A stretch of 64,000 nucleotides of DNA from Bacteroidetes bacterium SB0662_bin_6 (GTDB taxonomy: Bacteria; Bacteroidota; Rhodothermia; Rhodothermales; VXPQ01): positions 62,001 through 126,000 of the forward strand of contig VXPQ01000046.1 in NCBI GenBank assembly GCA_009839485.1. Reading direction: 5' to 3'. How positions within the stretch are numbered: position 1 is the stretch's first letter; every line of letters starts with the position of its first letter. The notes below the pieces were generated by a model. That model did no database searches. It was not told where the DNA came from and saw nothing but the letters and a program-made list of their open reading frames with translations. The translations under genes and the position numbers were made by a program. Positions 24,716 to 32,109 of the stretch are shown here, one piece after another.

Positions 24716-27457
24716 ATGGTGTGGCATCGCCCGGAGGCATCTCGCATCAGGATGAGGGGCATTGGCATCGCTGTGCTCGCGCTTCTCCTGACGCCTCTCC
24801 TTCTGGCCGCTCAGCCTCAGCGACCCTCCTTTAGCGTAGAGAGGGGATTCTATGATGCTCCATTCCGCATCATTGTGAGCGCCAACGACCCGGGGGCCAC
24901 AATTTACTACACGGTTGACGGAAGCACCCCTACACCGTCGGAAGGTTTTGCATTTGAAGAAGATCTGTACATATATAAGACCATCGTGGTCAAGGCCGTT
25001 GCGGCGCTTCCGGACGGCCAGGTGTCAGATGTGGAAACGCATACCTACATTTTTGTGAACGATGTAGTCCGACAGCCTAAGGAAATAGATGGCTGGAAGG
25101 CCGACAGATACTGGGCCGGTGGAAGGGCATATGTCGACCACGATTATGAAATGGATCCGGAAATCGTTGACCATCCTTCTTACAGCGGTGAGATCAGGGC
25201 GGGATTACTTGCGATTCCTACGATTTCGCTATCGATGGATCGCGACATGTTTTGGCGAGTCTATGATGGTGACGCAGAGGAAGTGGTTGCCGTTGAGATC
25301 CTCTATCCGGACGACCCCGAAGCAAGTCACGCAAGCGTGGGAGGACTGGTCGCGCACAGCCACGATCGGCTCAAGAGGTCACTTCGTCTGACTTTTCGCT
25401 CCGAGTACGGTGATGGGAAGTTTGACACCGACCTCTTCAGGCGTGCCCTTTTTCACGGCGATTCAGCGACGGACAGGTTCGATCGCATTGTATTGCGGGG
25501 TGGCAATAACCGTTGCTGGGCACGAAACTGGAACGACGGCAAGGCCGCCTATACTCGCGACCAGTGGTACCGTGACACCCAGCTATCTATGTCGGGTGTT
25601 GGCGCACGGGGCGTATTCGTCCATCTCTACATTAACGGCCTTTACTGGGGCCTGTACAATCCTACCGAAAGACCAGACTCGTGGTTTGCCTCAGCATATT
25701 TCGGTGGCGATAGGGAAGAGTGGTTTTCGATAAGCCACGGCGGTGCACGCAGCGGCGATCCTGTGCGGTGGCACACGCTCACACGAGATATCATGCGGCG
25801 TGCCCTCGGCAACCCATCCAACTATGCTTTGATACGAGAGTACATCGATGTCGAACCCTTCGCAGACTATGTCATGCTGACGTGGTTCACTCGGATGACC
25901 GACTGGCCACGCAACAACTGGTGGGCGGCGGTTCGAAATGTACCTCCCGGTAAAACGCAATTCTTTGGGTGGGACAATGAATGGTCCTGGTACCAGACTG
26001 GAAGCTACTCGTCCGGAGGCGCCTGGGTACATCCGGACTTCAGGTCAGGGACTAACAGTACGCAGGCAAACGCTGGCGGGCTGTGGCACGCATTGCGCAA
26101 AAATCCTGACTTCATGATGATGTTTGCAGATCGGGTCTACAAACACTCCTTCAACGGAGGGGCGCTTTCCGACGATGCATCTCGTTTGAGGTGGCAACAA
26201 CTCAACGACCACGTCAGGGCGGCGATTGTAGCAGAGTCTGCACGGTGGGGCGATGCCATGGAAGAACACGGGCACCCTACCCGCACGCGGGACGTCGATT
26301 GGCAGAATGAAGTTGATGCCGTCGACGCACTCATGAATGGAAACGTGGAGAGATTCATATCTGCACTTAGAAGGGAAGGCTACTATCCCTCATTGTTGCC
26401 TGCAGCCTTCAGTATACCTGGCGGTGAGGTGGAGGGAGCGACAACACTCAGTATCTCGAATCCAAACTCCTTCGGATCTGGCGAGATTCTCTACACAACG
26501 GACGGCACCGATCCGCGCCTGCCCGGCGGAGATGTTTCACCGCATGCATTAACAGCGACGTCCAACGCTTCGGTTCAAATAGACCGGACGACTCTGGTTC
26601 GGGCGCGGATACACGATGAAACAACATGGAGCCCTCTCCATGAGGCGCTCTTCATAATTGAGGCCGACTATGTACCCCTCAAGGTTACCGAGTTGATGTA
26701 CCACCCGGACCAATGCATGCAGCACGATCCGGACGACTGCGAATTCATCGAGCTGCAGAACACGGGGAACACCACTATTGATCTTTCCGGAGCGTCATTC
26801 TCTGATGGGATTGGCTTCGCCTTCTCCTACCCTACAAGCATGGAACCGGGAGCGTTTCTTGTTCTTGCCTCTGACTCGGCGGCTTTCCGCCAGCGGTACG
26901 GGTTCGGTCCATTCGGGCAATACACGGGGCGACTGTCCAACGGGGGTGAGTCGCTGGCGCTTGAGCACGCGTTTGGAGATGTCATCTGGGAAATGGAGTA
27001 CATGGATGAAGCGCCCTGGCCAGAGGAAGCCGACGGGCACGGCTACTCGCTGGTCCTTGTGCAACCGGACCAACAACGTTCGCCAAATTCGCCGTCCAGT
27101 TGGCGTACGAGCTCTTCGGTAGGGGGTTCACCAGGTGCATACGATGCTGCAGCAACATCGGTGATGACACCCCAGCCTAATTGCCGTCATGCTGTCGGCA
27201 GTCCCTATCCGAATCCGGTTCATGATCACGTTACCATACCGGTCGAAGCTTGCAGGCCAACCTCCATCCGCATTGCCTTGTATGACATACTTGGACGAAA
27301 TGCGGGATATATCATGCATGACGTACATGTTCATCCGGGCCCGCATTGGGTCGAGGTGAATCTGCCTCCTGTCTCGCCGGGGATATACCTAATGCACCTG
27401 GAAGACGACGGAGACACACTGCAAGCCAGACGGCTTATCGTCGTCCTGAACCGTTAG
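24716..27457 (+). CDS. CotH-kinase/lamin-tail extracellular protein with T9SS sorting domain
   Basis: 913 residues from the ATG at 24716; an ATG at 24752 gives a cleaner signal peptide (MRGIGIAVLALLLTPLLLAA). Domain order: chitobiase/hexosaminidase C-terminal-like Ig domain (about 35-115, YYTVDGSTPTPSEG), CotH-kinase-like domain (about 160-530, with HLYINGLYWGLYNPTERPD and FFGWDNEWSW), a second such Ig domain (about 565-640, LYTTDGTDPRLPGG), a lamin-tail domain (about 655-775, FIELQNTGNTTIDLSGASF), and a C-terminal sorting domain (about 825-913, VGSPYPNPVHDHVTIPVE). It is probably a surface or secreted protein acting on or displaying polymer; CotH-like kinases phosphorylate proteins in spore coats, but the role here is unknown. 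Confidence 0.82.
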   Translation: MVWHRPEASRIRMRGIGIAVLALLLTPLLLAAQPQRPSFSVERGFYDAPFRIIVSANDPGATIYYTVDGSTPTPSEGFAFEEDLYIYKTIVVKAVAALPDGQVSDVETHTYIFVNDVVRQPKEIDGWKADRYWAGGRAYVDHDYEMDPEIVDHPSYSGEIRAGLLAIPTISLSMDRDMFWRVYDGDAEEVVAVEILYPDDPEASHASVGGLVAHSHDRLKRSLRLTFRSEYGDGKFDTDLFRRALFHGDSATDRFDRIVLRGGNNRCWARNWNDGKAAYTRDQWYRDTQLSMSGVGARGVFVHLYINGLYWGLYNPTERPDSWFASAYFGGDREEWFSISHGGARSGDPVRWHTLTRDIMRRALGNPSNYALIREYIDVEPFADYVMLTWFTRMTDWPRNNWWAAVRNVPPGKTQFFGWDNEWSWYQTGSYSSGGAWVHPDFRSGTNSTQANAGGLWHALRKNPDFMMMFADRVYKHSFNGGALSDDASRLRWQQLNDHVRAAIVAESARWGDAMEEHGHPTRTRDVDWQNEVDAVDALMNGNVERFISALRREGYYPSLLPAAFSIPGGEVEGATTLSISNPNSFGSGEILYTTDGTDPRLPGGDVSPHALTATSNASVQIDRTTLVRARIHDETTWSPLHEALFIIEADYVPLKVTELMYHPDQCMQHDPDDCEFIELQNTGNTTIDLSGASFSDGIGFAFSYPTSMEPGAFLVLASDSAAFRQRYGFGPFGQYTGRLSNGGESLALEHAFGDVIWEMEYMDEAPWPEEADGHGYSLVLVQPDQQRSPNSPSSWRTSSSVGGSPGAYDAAATSVMTPQPNCRHAVGSPYPNPVHDHVTIPVEACRPTSIRIALYDILGRNAGYIMHDVHVHPGPHWVEVNLPPVSPGIYLMHLEDDGDTLQARRLIVVLNR

Positions 27458-27539
27458 CCGGCACGTAAATCAGGCGAGCCCACCGCGTCGGAGTGGATAC
27501 GCGTTGCACGAAAGGTTCTTTGGGTTCTGGCGGATACTT

Positions 27540-28076
27540 TCAATCAGTCAGTTTGATTGGACAGCCTCTCCCCTCCTTGAAGATGTTGCGCGTCTCGTCT
27601 ACACGATTTTGAAACGTGATGGTGACTGCGCCCTCCGGCCCACCCTGAAACCAGTGTTCGGTATTCGGCGAGATGGTGTACTGGTCACCCGCTTCGAGGA
27701 TCACCTCGTGATAGACAGTGTAGTAAGCTTCTTTTCCCGGCGGCACCGCCACATTCGGGTTATTGGCCGGCCCTGGCACATAGATTCTCGCCTGGCCCCA
27801 CAACACACGCATCGTCTCTTCCTTTCCAGCCTCACCTTCATACGGCGGATGTACATGCTGTGGCAAGGACTGGCCTGGTAACAACGTGATGAGAGCGACC
27901 CTGACCTTGGTGCTTCGCAAGAGATCTACCCAGACGAATCCTTCCGACTCAAAGTGACCAAGGCCGAAATCGTCAACGGCAAGCGCACTCAAATCGCCGG
28001 CTGAGAGCACGAAGCCGGATTGGGAGATCATCTTTAGAGCCTGACCACGGAAAGACTCTCGGTCGATGGGGTCCAC
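27540..28076 (-). CDS. Cupin-fold sugar isomerase, D-lyxose ketol-isomerase-like (paralogue 2)
   Basis: 178 residues from a GTG start at 28076. It has the same layout as the gene at 23025: His74 and His76 (LPQHVHPPY), Glu87 (GKEETM), His141 (NTEHWFQGG), with FYVPG replaced by IYVPG and the block PPGKEAYYTVYHEVILEAGDQ. Overall similarity to the first copy is moderate, so it probably arose by old duplication or separate acquisition and may act on another epimer. It starts 12 bp after the epimerase stop and forms a two-gene operon with it behind operator site 3. Confidence 0.8.
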   Translation of the reverse strand: MDPIDRESFRGQALKMISQSGFVLSAGDLSALAVDDFGLGHFESEGFVWVDLLRSTKVRVALITLLPGQSLPQHVHPPYEGEAGKEETMRVLWGQARIYVPGPANNPNVAVPPGKEAYYTVYHEVILEAGDQYTISPNTEHWFQGGPEGAVTITFQNRVDETRNIFKEGRGCPIKLTD

Positions 28077-28088
28077 GGTGCTTAGGGC

Positions 28089-28982
28089 TCAAGTCGATTG
28101 TTGCTGCTTAGTCACCCGGGTATGCTGGTAAAATCGGCACTGCTCCAAGCACGATTCGAGGTAGGCCTTTCCTTCGCGATAGGCCTCGATCACCTCGTTT
28201 GCCTCGCAGGCGATTTCGATATCGAGACTCCCGGTGTAACCGGCCGAGGCGAGATTGTCCAGCAGAGGAACCCAGTCGATAGTTCCCCGGCCTGGCGCAA
28301 GTGACTTGTTCAGTGTCCCGTCATTGTCGCTAAGATGTACGCCGAAAATTCGATCCTGCAGCAGGAAGGGGAGCAGCGGTACAATCTCACCGGACACCCA
28401 GGCATGTCCGGTATCGAGGTTGATACCAAAATCAGGTGAATCGAGTACACGGCAGACCTCTTGGAACCCGGCCATGCCTCCCATTACCGAATAGGGTAGG
28501 ATTTCGACAGCCATCCTCAGCCCTGCATCAACAACGATGTGCAGAAAGCCGGCAAGTTTCTCATGCAGACGCTTGCGCACGTCTGCGTACCAATTAGGTC
28601 CCGATACGGTGTTCCAGTCAACCTCGAGTGCGGCCATCGGCACTGTCAGCACCTCGGTCCAGTCAGACGTCTTCGCGATCTCGACCACCCGTCTCAGAGA
28701 GTCCTTTCCTGTTTCGGCATCGAGGTGTTCGGGCCTCGAGAAGTACTTCAGCATGAAGTGGGCAACGAACTGTGTCATCGTCATCCCAAGGGACGTCGCC
28801 ACGTCGTGCACAGCGCGCGCACCTCCCGTCGACCATTCGCCGAGTCGTTCTTCGTGGAACACTTCTCCCTGGTAACCCTCGTACCCGAGACTTGCGGCCT
28901 CCTTCAAAGCAGCGCTGAAATCTGAAATCCCAAAGCCCTTGCCATAGCGGGAAAAAATGAACGCGGGGCTCACTCCATACAT
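28089..28982 (-). CDS. Xylose-isomerase-like TIM-barrel sugar isomerase/epimerase (paralogue 2)
   Basis: 297 residues starting at the ATG at 28982 (MYGVSPAFIFSRYGKGFGISDF). The frame is open upstream to 29117, but that part crosses operator site 3 and has no family resemblance. Barrel strands with metal ligands: MAVEILPYS (Glu), FGINLDTGHAWVSG (Asp, His), IFGVHLSDNDGTLNKSLAPG (His, Asp) and SLDIEIACEAN (Glu). The GRGTIDWVPLLDNL stretch is shared by many sugar-phosphate epimerases. It is the lead gene of the operon with cupin isomerase 2. Substrate unknown. Confidence 0.86.
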   Translation of the reverse strand: MYGVSPAFIFSRYGKGFGISDFSAALKEAASLGYEGYQGEVFHEERLGEWSTGGARAVHDVATSLGMTMTQFVAHFMLKYFSRPEHLDAETGKDSLRRVVEIAKTSDWTEVLTVPMAALEVDWNTVSGPNWYADVRKRLHEKLAGFLHIVVDAGLRMAVEILPYSVMGGMAGFQEVCRVLDSPDFGINLDTGHAWVSGEIVPLLPFLLQDRIFGVHLSDNDGTLNKSLAPGRGTIDWVPLLDNLASAGYTGSLDIEIACEANEVIEAYREGKAYLESCLEQCRFYQHTRVTKQQQST

Positions 28983-29018
28983 CTGTTTCTCTAGCTGGAC
29001 TATAACTTTCGCAACCGA

Positions 29019-29035
29019 TGTATACAATGTACACA
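29019..29035 (+). promoter_or_regulatory. Putative operator site 3
   Basis: TGTATACAATGTACACA, a near-exact match to the shared 17-bp pattern. It is centred about 45 bp upstream of the epimerase ATG at 28982, where a bound protein would overlap or closely flank the promoter. This placement supports repression. Confidence 0.68.
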
Positions 29036-29075
29036 CAATGTGCAACGGGCGCAACGGACCGGTGGTAGGGTGCAT

Positions 29076-29194
29076 CCAGTGGGTTCGCAATACAAAATTG
29101 TCACCTGGCCCGAACAAAAAAGCGCTCGAAATAGGCGAGAATCGGCGCTTTTCTCAGTGCCTCACCTGCCCAAGTTGGTTTGCGAACCCACTAG
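29076..29194. mobile_element. MITE-like element with nested inverted repeats
   Basis: An outer 13-bp perfect inverted repeat, AGTGGGTTCGCAA (29078-29090) with its complement (29180-29192), encloses an inner AAAAGCGC / GCGCTTTT pair (about 29117-29154). No reading frame fits inside. The right arm supplies the stop codon of the hybrid regulator gene. I could not define a target duplication. It could also act as a terminator-like structure between the regulator gene and the downstream epimerase operon. Confidence 0.6.
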
Positions 29195-30372
29195 GCCGCA
29201 GAGGAGATTCGGTTTGTGGATGCCAGGAGCATCTCTCCCAACTCCGAGAGGGATTGGCCACAAAGCCGTACTTCAGGCAAGGTAATGCCAATTGCTACTG
29301 TGGAGCCGTCCGCGTGTCTCAAAGTCATCGCGACGCTCGCAAGTCCAGCCTGGTATTCACCGTTCTCCATCGAGATACCCGCTTTTCGGATTTCGTAAAG
29401 CATCCCTGCCAACTCGTCCGAATCCGTAATCGTTGCATCCGTGAACCTTGTCGGGGCGTACCGACCCAGCAATGACGCGAGTTCGTCTGAGTCCTTCGAT
29501 GCGAGCAATGCCTTTCCAACTGCGGTGGCATGCAGCGGAAGCCGGGTGCCGATCGGTATGGCGGCTCTCAGAAGGGAGTGGCCCTCCACCACGAAGATAA
29601 TCCGCGCCTCACCCTTGTCCTCCACAGCCAGGACAACCGTTTCTCCTGAGGCTGCCGCAAGCTCCTCGGCTTGAGTTATAATCAGTGTCTGGAAGGCGTC
29701 GGGCAACATTCCAAATGATGTGGGTTGCGAGAGCTTTCTCTTAAGATGGCTATTGCTCTTTCGGATGTGTGACACCATCGCGCGCTCAGCTTTGTCCGCA
29801 TCCCTCGCTTCGATAGCGTCGAGTATCTCGAGATGCTCTGGAAGCGTATCCGCGGGACTGCGAAGCAGTCCTTGAGCAAGGGTGAAGCTCAGAACATGAA
29901 ACGACTCGAGTATGCTGATCAACAGTGGGTCGTTGACCGCCCTCAAAAGGTATTCGTGAAATTCCCTGTCGGCATTCCTGTAATGCGTCCAGTCGATGTC
30001 CGTAATCTGATCGGCAGCCGACGTAATCAAGGCTCTCAGGTAGGCGACATGCTTCGGCCCCACTTCCTTGGCAGCCATGCGTGAAGCAAGCCCTTCAAGC
30101 ACGGCGCGGATCTCCCAGACACTTATGAACTCGGACTCCGAGAACGAACGCACATATGCCGACCCCCTGGAGGTCATCTCGACAAAATTCTCACGGGCAA
30201 GTGTGGCAATCGCTTTTCGTAGCGGCGTGCGGCTGACTCCCAATTTCGCTGCCACGGCCTTCTGGACGATTTGCTCTCCGGGCTTCAACTCGCCGCGGAT
30301 AATCATCGACCTGATCTCCGTATAGACGTGCTCGTCGCGAGAGACCGATACAGTATCTATATCTTTACCCAT
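29191..30372 (-). CDS. Hybrid transcription regulator: GntR/FadR DNA-binding and FCD domains fused to an IclR effector domain
   Basis: 393 residues, far longer than FadR-type (about 230) or IclR (about 250) proteins. Residues 13-75 form a GntR winged helix (YTEIRSMIIRGELKPGEQI, LGVSRTPLRKAIATLAREN). Residues 80-212 form an FCD domain with its usual metal ligands Asp135 and His139 (NADREFHEYL), His180 (PEHLEIL) and His202 (VSHIRKS). Residues 218-385 match the IclR C-terminal ligand-binding domain (SGETVVLAV, IGTRLPLHATAVGKALLAS, RFTDATITD). It therefore has two potential ligand-sensing domains on one DNA-binding head. It lies centrally in the sugar locus and is the obvious candidate to bind the four TGTNYACA sites. 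There is no frame break between the parts. Confidence 0.85.
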   Translation of the reverse strand: MGKDIDTVSVSRDEHVYTEIRSMIIRGELKPGEQIVQKAVAAKLGVSRTPLRKAIATLARENFVEMTSRGSAYVRSFSESEFISVWEIRAVLEGLASRMAAKEVGPKHVAYLRALITSAADQITDIDWTHYRNADREFHEYLLRAVNDPLLISILESFHVLSFTLAQGLLRSPADTLPEHLEILDAIEARDADKAERAMVSHIRKSNSHLKRKLSQPTSFGMLPDAFQTLIITQAEELAAASGETVVLAVEDKGEARIIFVVEGHSLLRAAIPIGTRLPLHATAVGKALLASKDSDELASLLGRYAPTRFTDATITDSDELAGMLYEIRKAGISMENGEYQAGLASVAMTLRHADGSTVAIGITLPEVRLCGQSLSELGEMLLASTNRISSAA

Positions 30373-30454
30373 TGGATTGTTGCTTTATCTATGTTGTGTA
30401 AACCCACCACATTGTTCAGTGGTATATTCAGGAATTGGATAGATGTTCGGCATT

Positions 30455-30635
30455 TCAAGCTGGCGTGTGGTCGATGGCCACATGCACGTATTCCCATCCG
30501 GCTCCTGCGGAGTTTCTTCCGTCGGTCTCCGGTGACCCGATGGCCCGGACGCACGAAACGCCCCAGCCGCTTGACGTCCAGGTGCAGCAGGTCGCCCGGA
30601 TGGGATAGGCGTAACGGCGCACCGCAACCGCAGGA
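30455..30635 (-). pseudogene. IS481-family transposase remnant
   Basis: Minus-strand translation in three frames gives successive pieces of the IS481 DDE region: AVRRYAYP, then HPGDLLHLDVKRLGRFVRPG with HRVTGDRR, then GAGWEYVHVAIDHTPA and a stop. The order and spacing match the catalytic-core block of IS481 transposases (first Asp in HLDVK, second in AID). At least two frameshifts and loss of both ends make it dead. No terminal repeats are visible. Confidence 0.72.
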
Positions 30636-30687
30636 TCCGGATGGGACGCCCGGGTCCAGTTTTGTAAGATGTCTCTATTGTATCCAT

Positions 30688-30704
30688 TGTCTACAATGTC
30701 TACA
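30688..30704 (+). promoter_or_regulatory. Putative operator site 4
   Basis: TGTCTACAATGTCTACA, an exact direct repeat of TGTCTACA with a 9-bp period, 120 bp upstream of the transporter GTG start and 316 bp upstream of the regulator ATG. It could serve either gene. Confidence 0.65.
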
Positions 30705-30823
30705 TTACTGTTACAAAAGTAAAGAGTTTGATTTGGTAAAGGTTTACCAAGGCCCGTAGCTAACGACTGGGATTGGAACCGCAGACACATCGCGGATAGC
30801 GCAACGCAACTAGGGGGGAACTC

Positions 30824-32077
30824 GTGACTATTCCCAAACGGTTTGTCCTGGTATTCGGTACGTTCCTCCTTTCAGTTCTTCTACTCTTCGACAGAATTGC
30901 GATCTCCGCGTCTGCCCCGGCGATCTCCGAATCGCTGTCGCTGAGTCCGACTCAAATGGGTTGGGTGCTATCCATCTTTGCCCTCGGATACGCACTTTTT
31001 CAAACCCCAACCGGCATCTTGGCCGACCGGCTTGGACCCCGAAAGGTACTCACCGCCGTAGTTACGTTCTGGTCCATCTTTACAGCTCTTACAGGAGCCG
31101 CGTTCAACTTCGTCTCAATACTCATTTACCGATTTCTCTTTGGCGTGGGCGAGGCTGGCGCGTTCCCGGGGATCGCCCGTGCCACGTTCTCTTGGATTCC
31201 GATGAAGGAGAGAGGAATCGTGAATGGGATCAACTTCTCTGGCGCACGCCTGGGCCCGGCAATGGCCCTGCCGGTTGTGGCGTGGATGATCGAGCTTATG
31301 GGCTGGCGTCTAATGTTCGCGGTGCTTGGACTAATCGGCATCGTTTGGGCCGTCTTCTGGTACCTGTGGTTTCGTAACGATCCCACCCAGCACGCAAGCA
31401 TCACAAGTGCTGAGCGGGATTACATACTTGAGACTCGCCAGCAGCCTGACCCGAGTCAGTCGGCCGTGTTGTCGCTCAGAACCCTGATGGTCTCGAGGAA
31501 TATGTGGCTGACCATGGTGCAGTATTTCTGCAGCAACTTCACCTTCTTCTTCACGCTGACGTGGCTGTTCCCTCACATCAAGGAGACCTACGGATTGGAG
31601 ATGATGGAGGCAGCCGTGTTCTCGGCGGCGCCACTCGTCGCGGGCGCAATCGGCCACTTGTTCTCGGGCTGGCTCGTTGACAAGATCTACTCCTCCGGAC
31701 GCTGGAGATTGTCCAGGCTATTGCCGGCCGCTCTCGGCTTCTCGCTCGCAGCCGTGGGCCTGGTGGCGAGCGTATTCATGAATGATGTGGTCGGCGCCAT
31801 TGCCTTCCTGTCTATTGCCATTTTCGGCGCCGACATGACCCTTAGCCCGTCCTGGTCGTTTTGCGTCGATATCGGTCGGCGTCACTCCGGCGCGGTTTCC
31901 GGAACAATGAACATGGCCGGCAACCTGGGATCGTTTGTGACCGCGCTGGCCTTTCCCTACATGTTGACATGGACCGGCTCAACCACGCCATTCTTCCTGG
32001 CCGCTGCCATCTTCAACGTGCTCGCGATCTTCATCTGGCTGGCTATGAAGCCTGATCGGCCGCTTGAAGAATACTAG
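30824..32077 (+). CDS. Major facilitator transporter, ACS family (hexuronate/glucarate type)
   Basis: 417 residues with 12 predicted membrane helices. The start is GTG at 30824, preceded by a purine-rich GGGGGGAA. MFS signatures are GILADRLGPRKVL (loop 2-3) and YRFLFGVGEAGAFPGIARATFSWIP, the latter typical of the anion:cation symporter family (ExuT, GudP relatives). Conserved helices 4-5 and the FSGWLVDKIYS loop 8-9 also fit. It probably imports a monomeric sugar acid with protons through the inner membrane, which would supply the isomerases and the dehydrogenase of this locus. It is followed after 32 bp by the DUF5060 hydrolase gene, so they form a likely operon behind operator site 4. Confidence 0.87.
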   Translation: MTIPKRFVLVFGTFLLSVLLLFDRIAISASAPAISESLSLSPTQMGWVLSIFALGYALFQTPTGILADRLGPRKVLTAVVTFWSIFTALTGAAFNFVSILIYRFLFGVGEAGAFPGIARATFSWIPMKERGIVNGINFSGARLGPAMALPVVAWMIELMGWRLMFAVLGLIGIVWAVFWYLWFRNDPTQHASITSAERDYILETRQQPDPSQSAVLSLRTLMVSRNMWLTMVQYFCSNFTFFFTLTWLFPHIKETYGLEMMEAAVFSAAPLVAGAIGHLFSGWLVDKIYSSGRWRLSRLLPAALGFSLAAVGLVASVFMNDVVGAIAFLSIAIFGADMTLSPSWSFCVDIGRRHSGAVSGTMNMAGNLGSFVTALAFPYMLTWTGSTTPFFLAAAIFNVLAIFIWLAMKPDRPLEEY

Positions 32078-32109
32078 ACTTTTCCTTCCATCAATCACCG
32101 GGGGATCCG

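Larger units (their letters stand above)
30373..30823. other. 451-bp divergent region between regulator and transporter genes
   Basis: It contains no intact gene. It holds the IS481-type transposase fragment (30455-30635) and operator site 4 (30688-30704), and must carry the promoters of both the regulator (minus) and the transporter (plus). Confidence 0.6.

Noticed and set aside
28983-29117. N-terminal extension of epimerase 2
   Set aside because: It reads through operator site 3 and gives no family match; the ATG at 28982 begins the first barrel strand.
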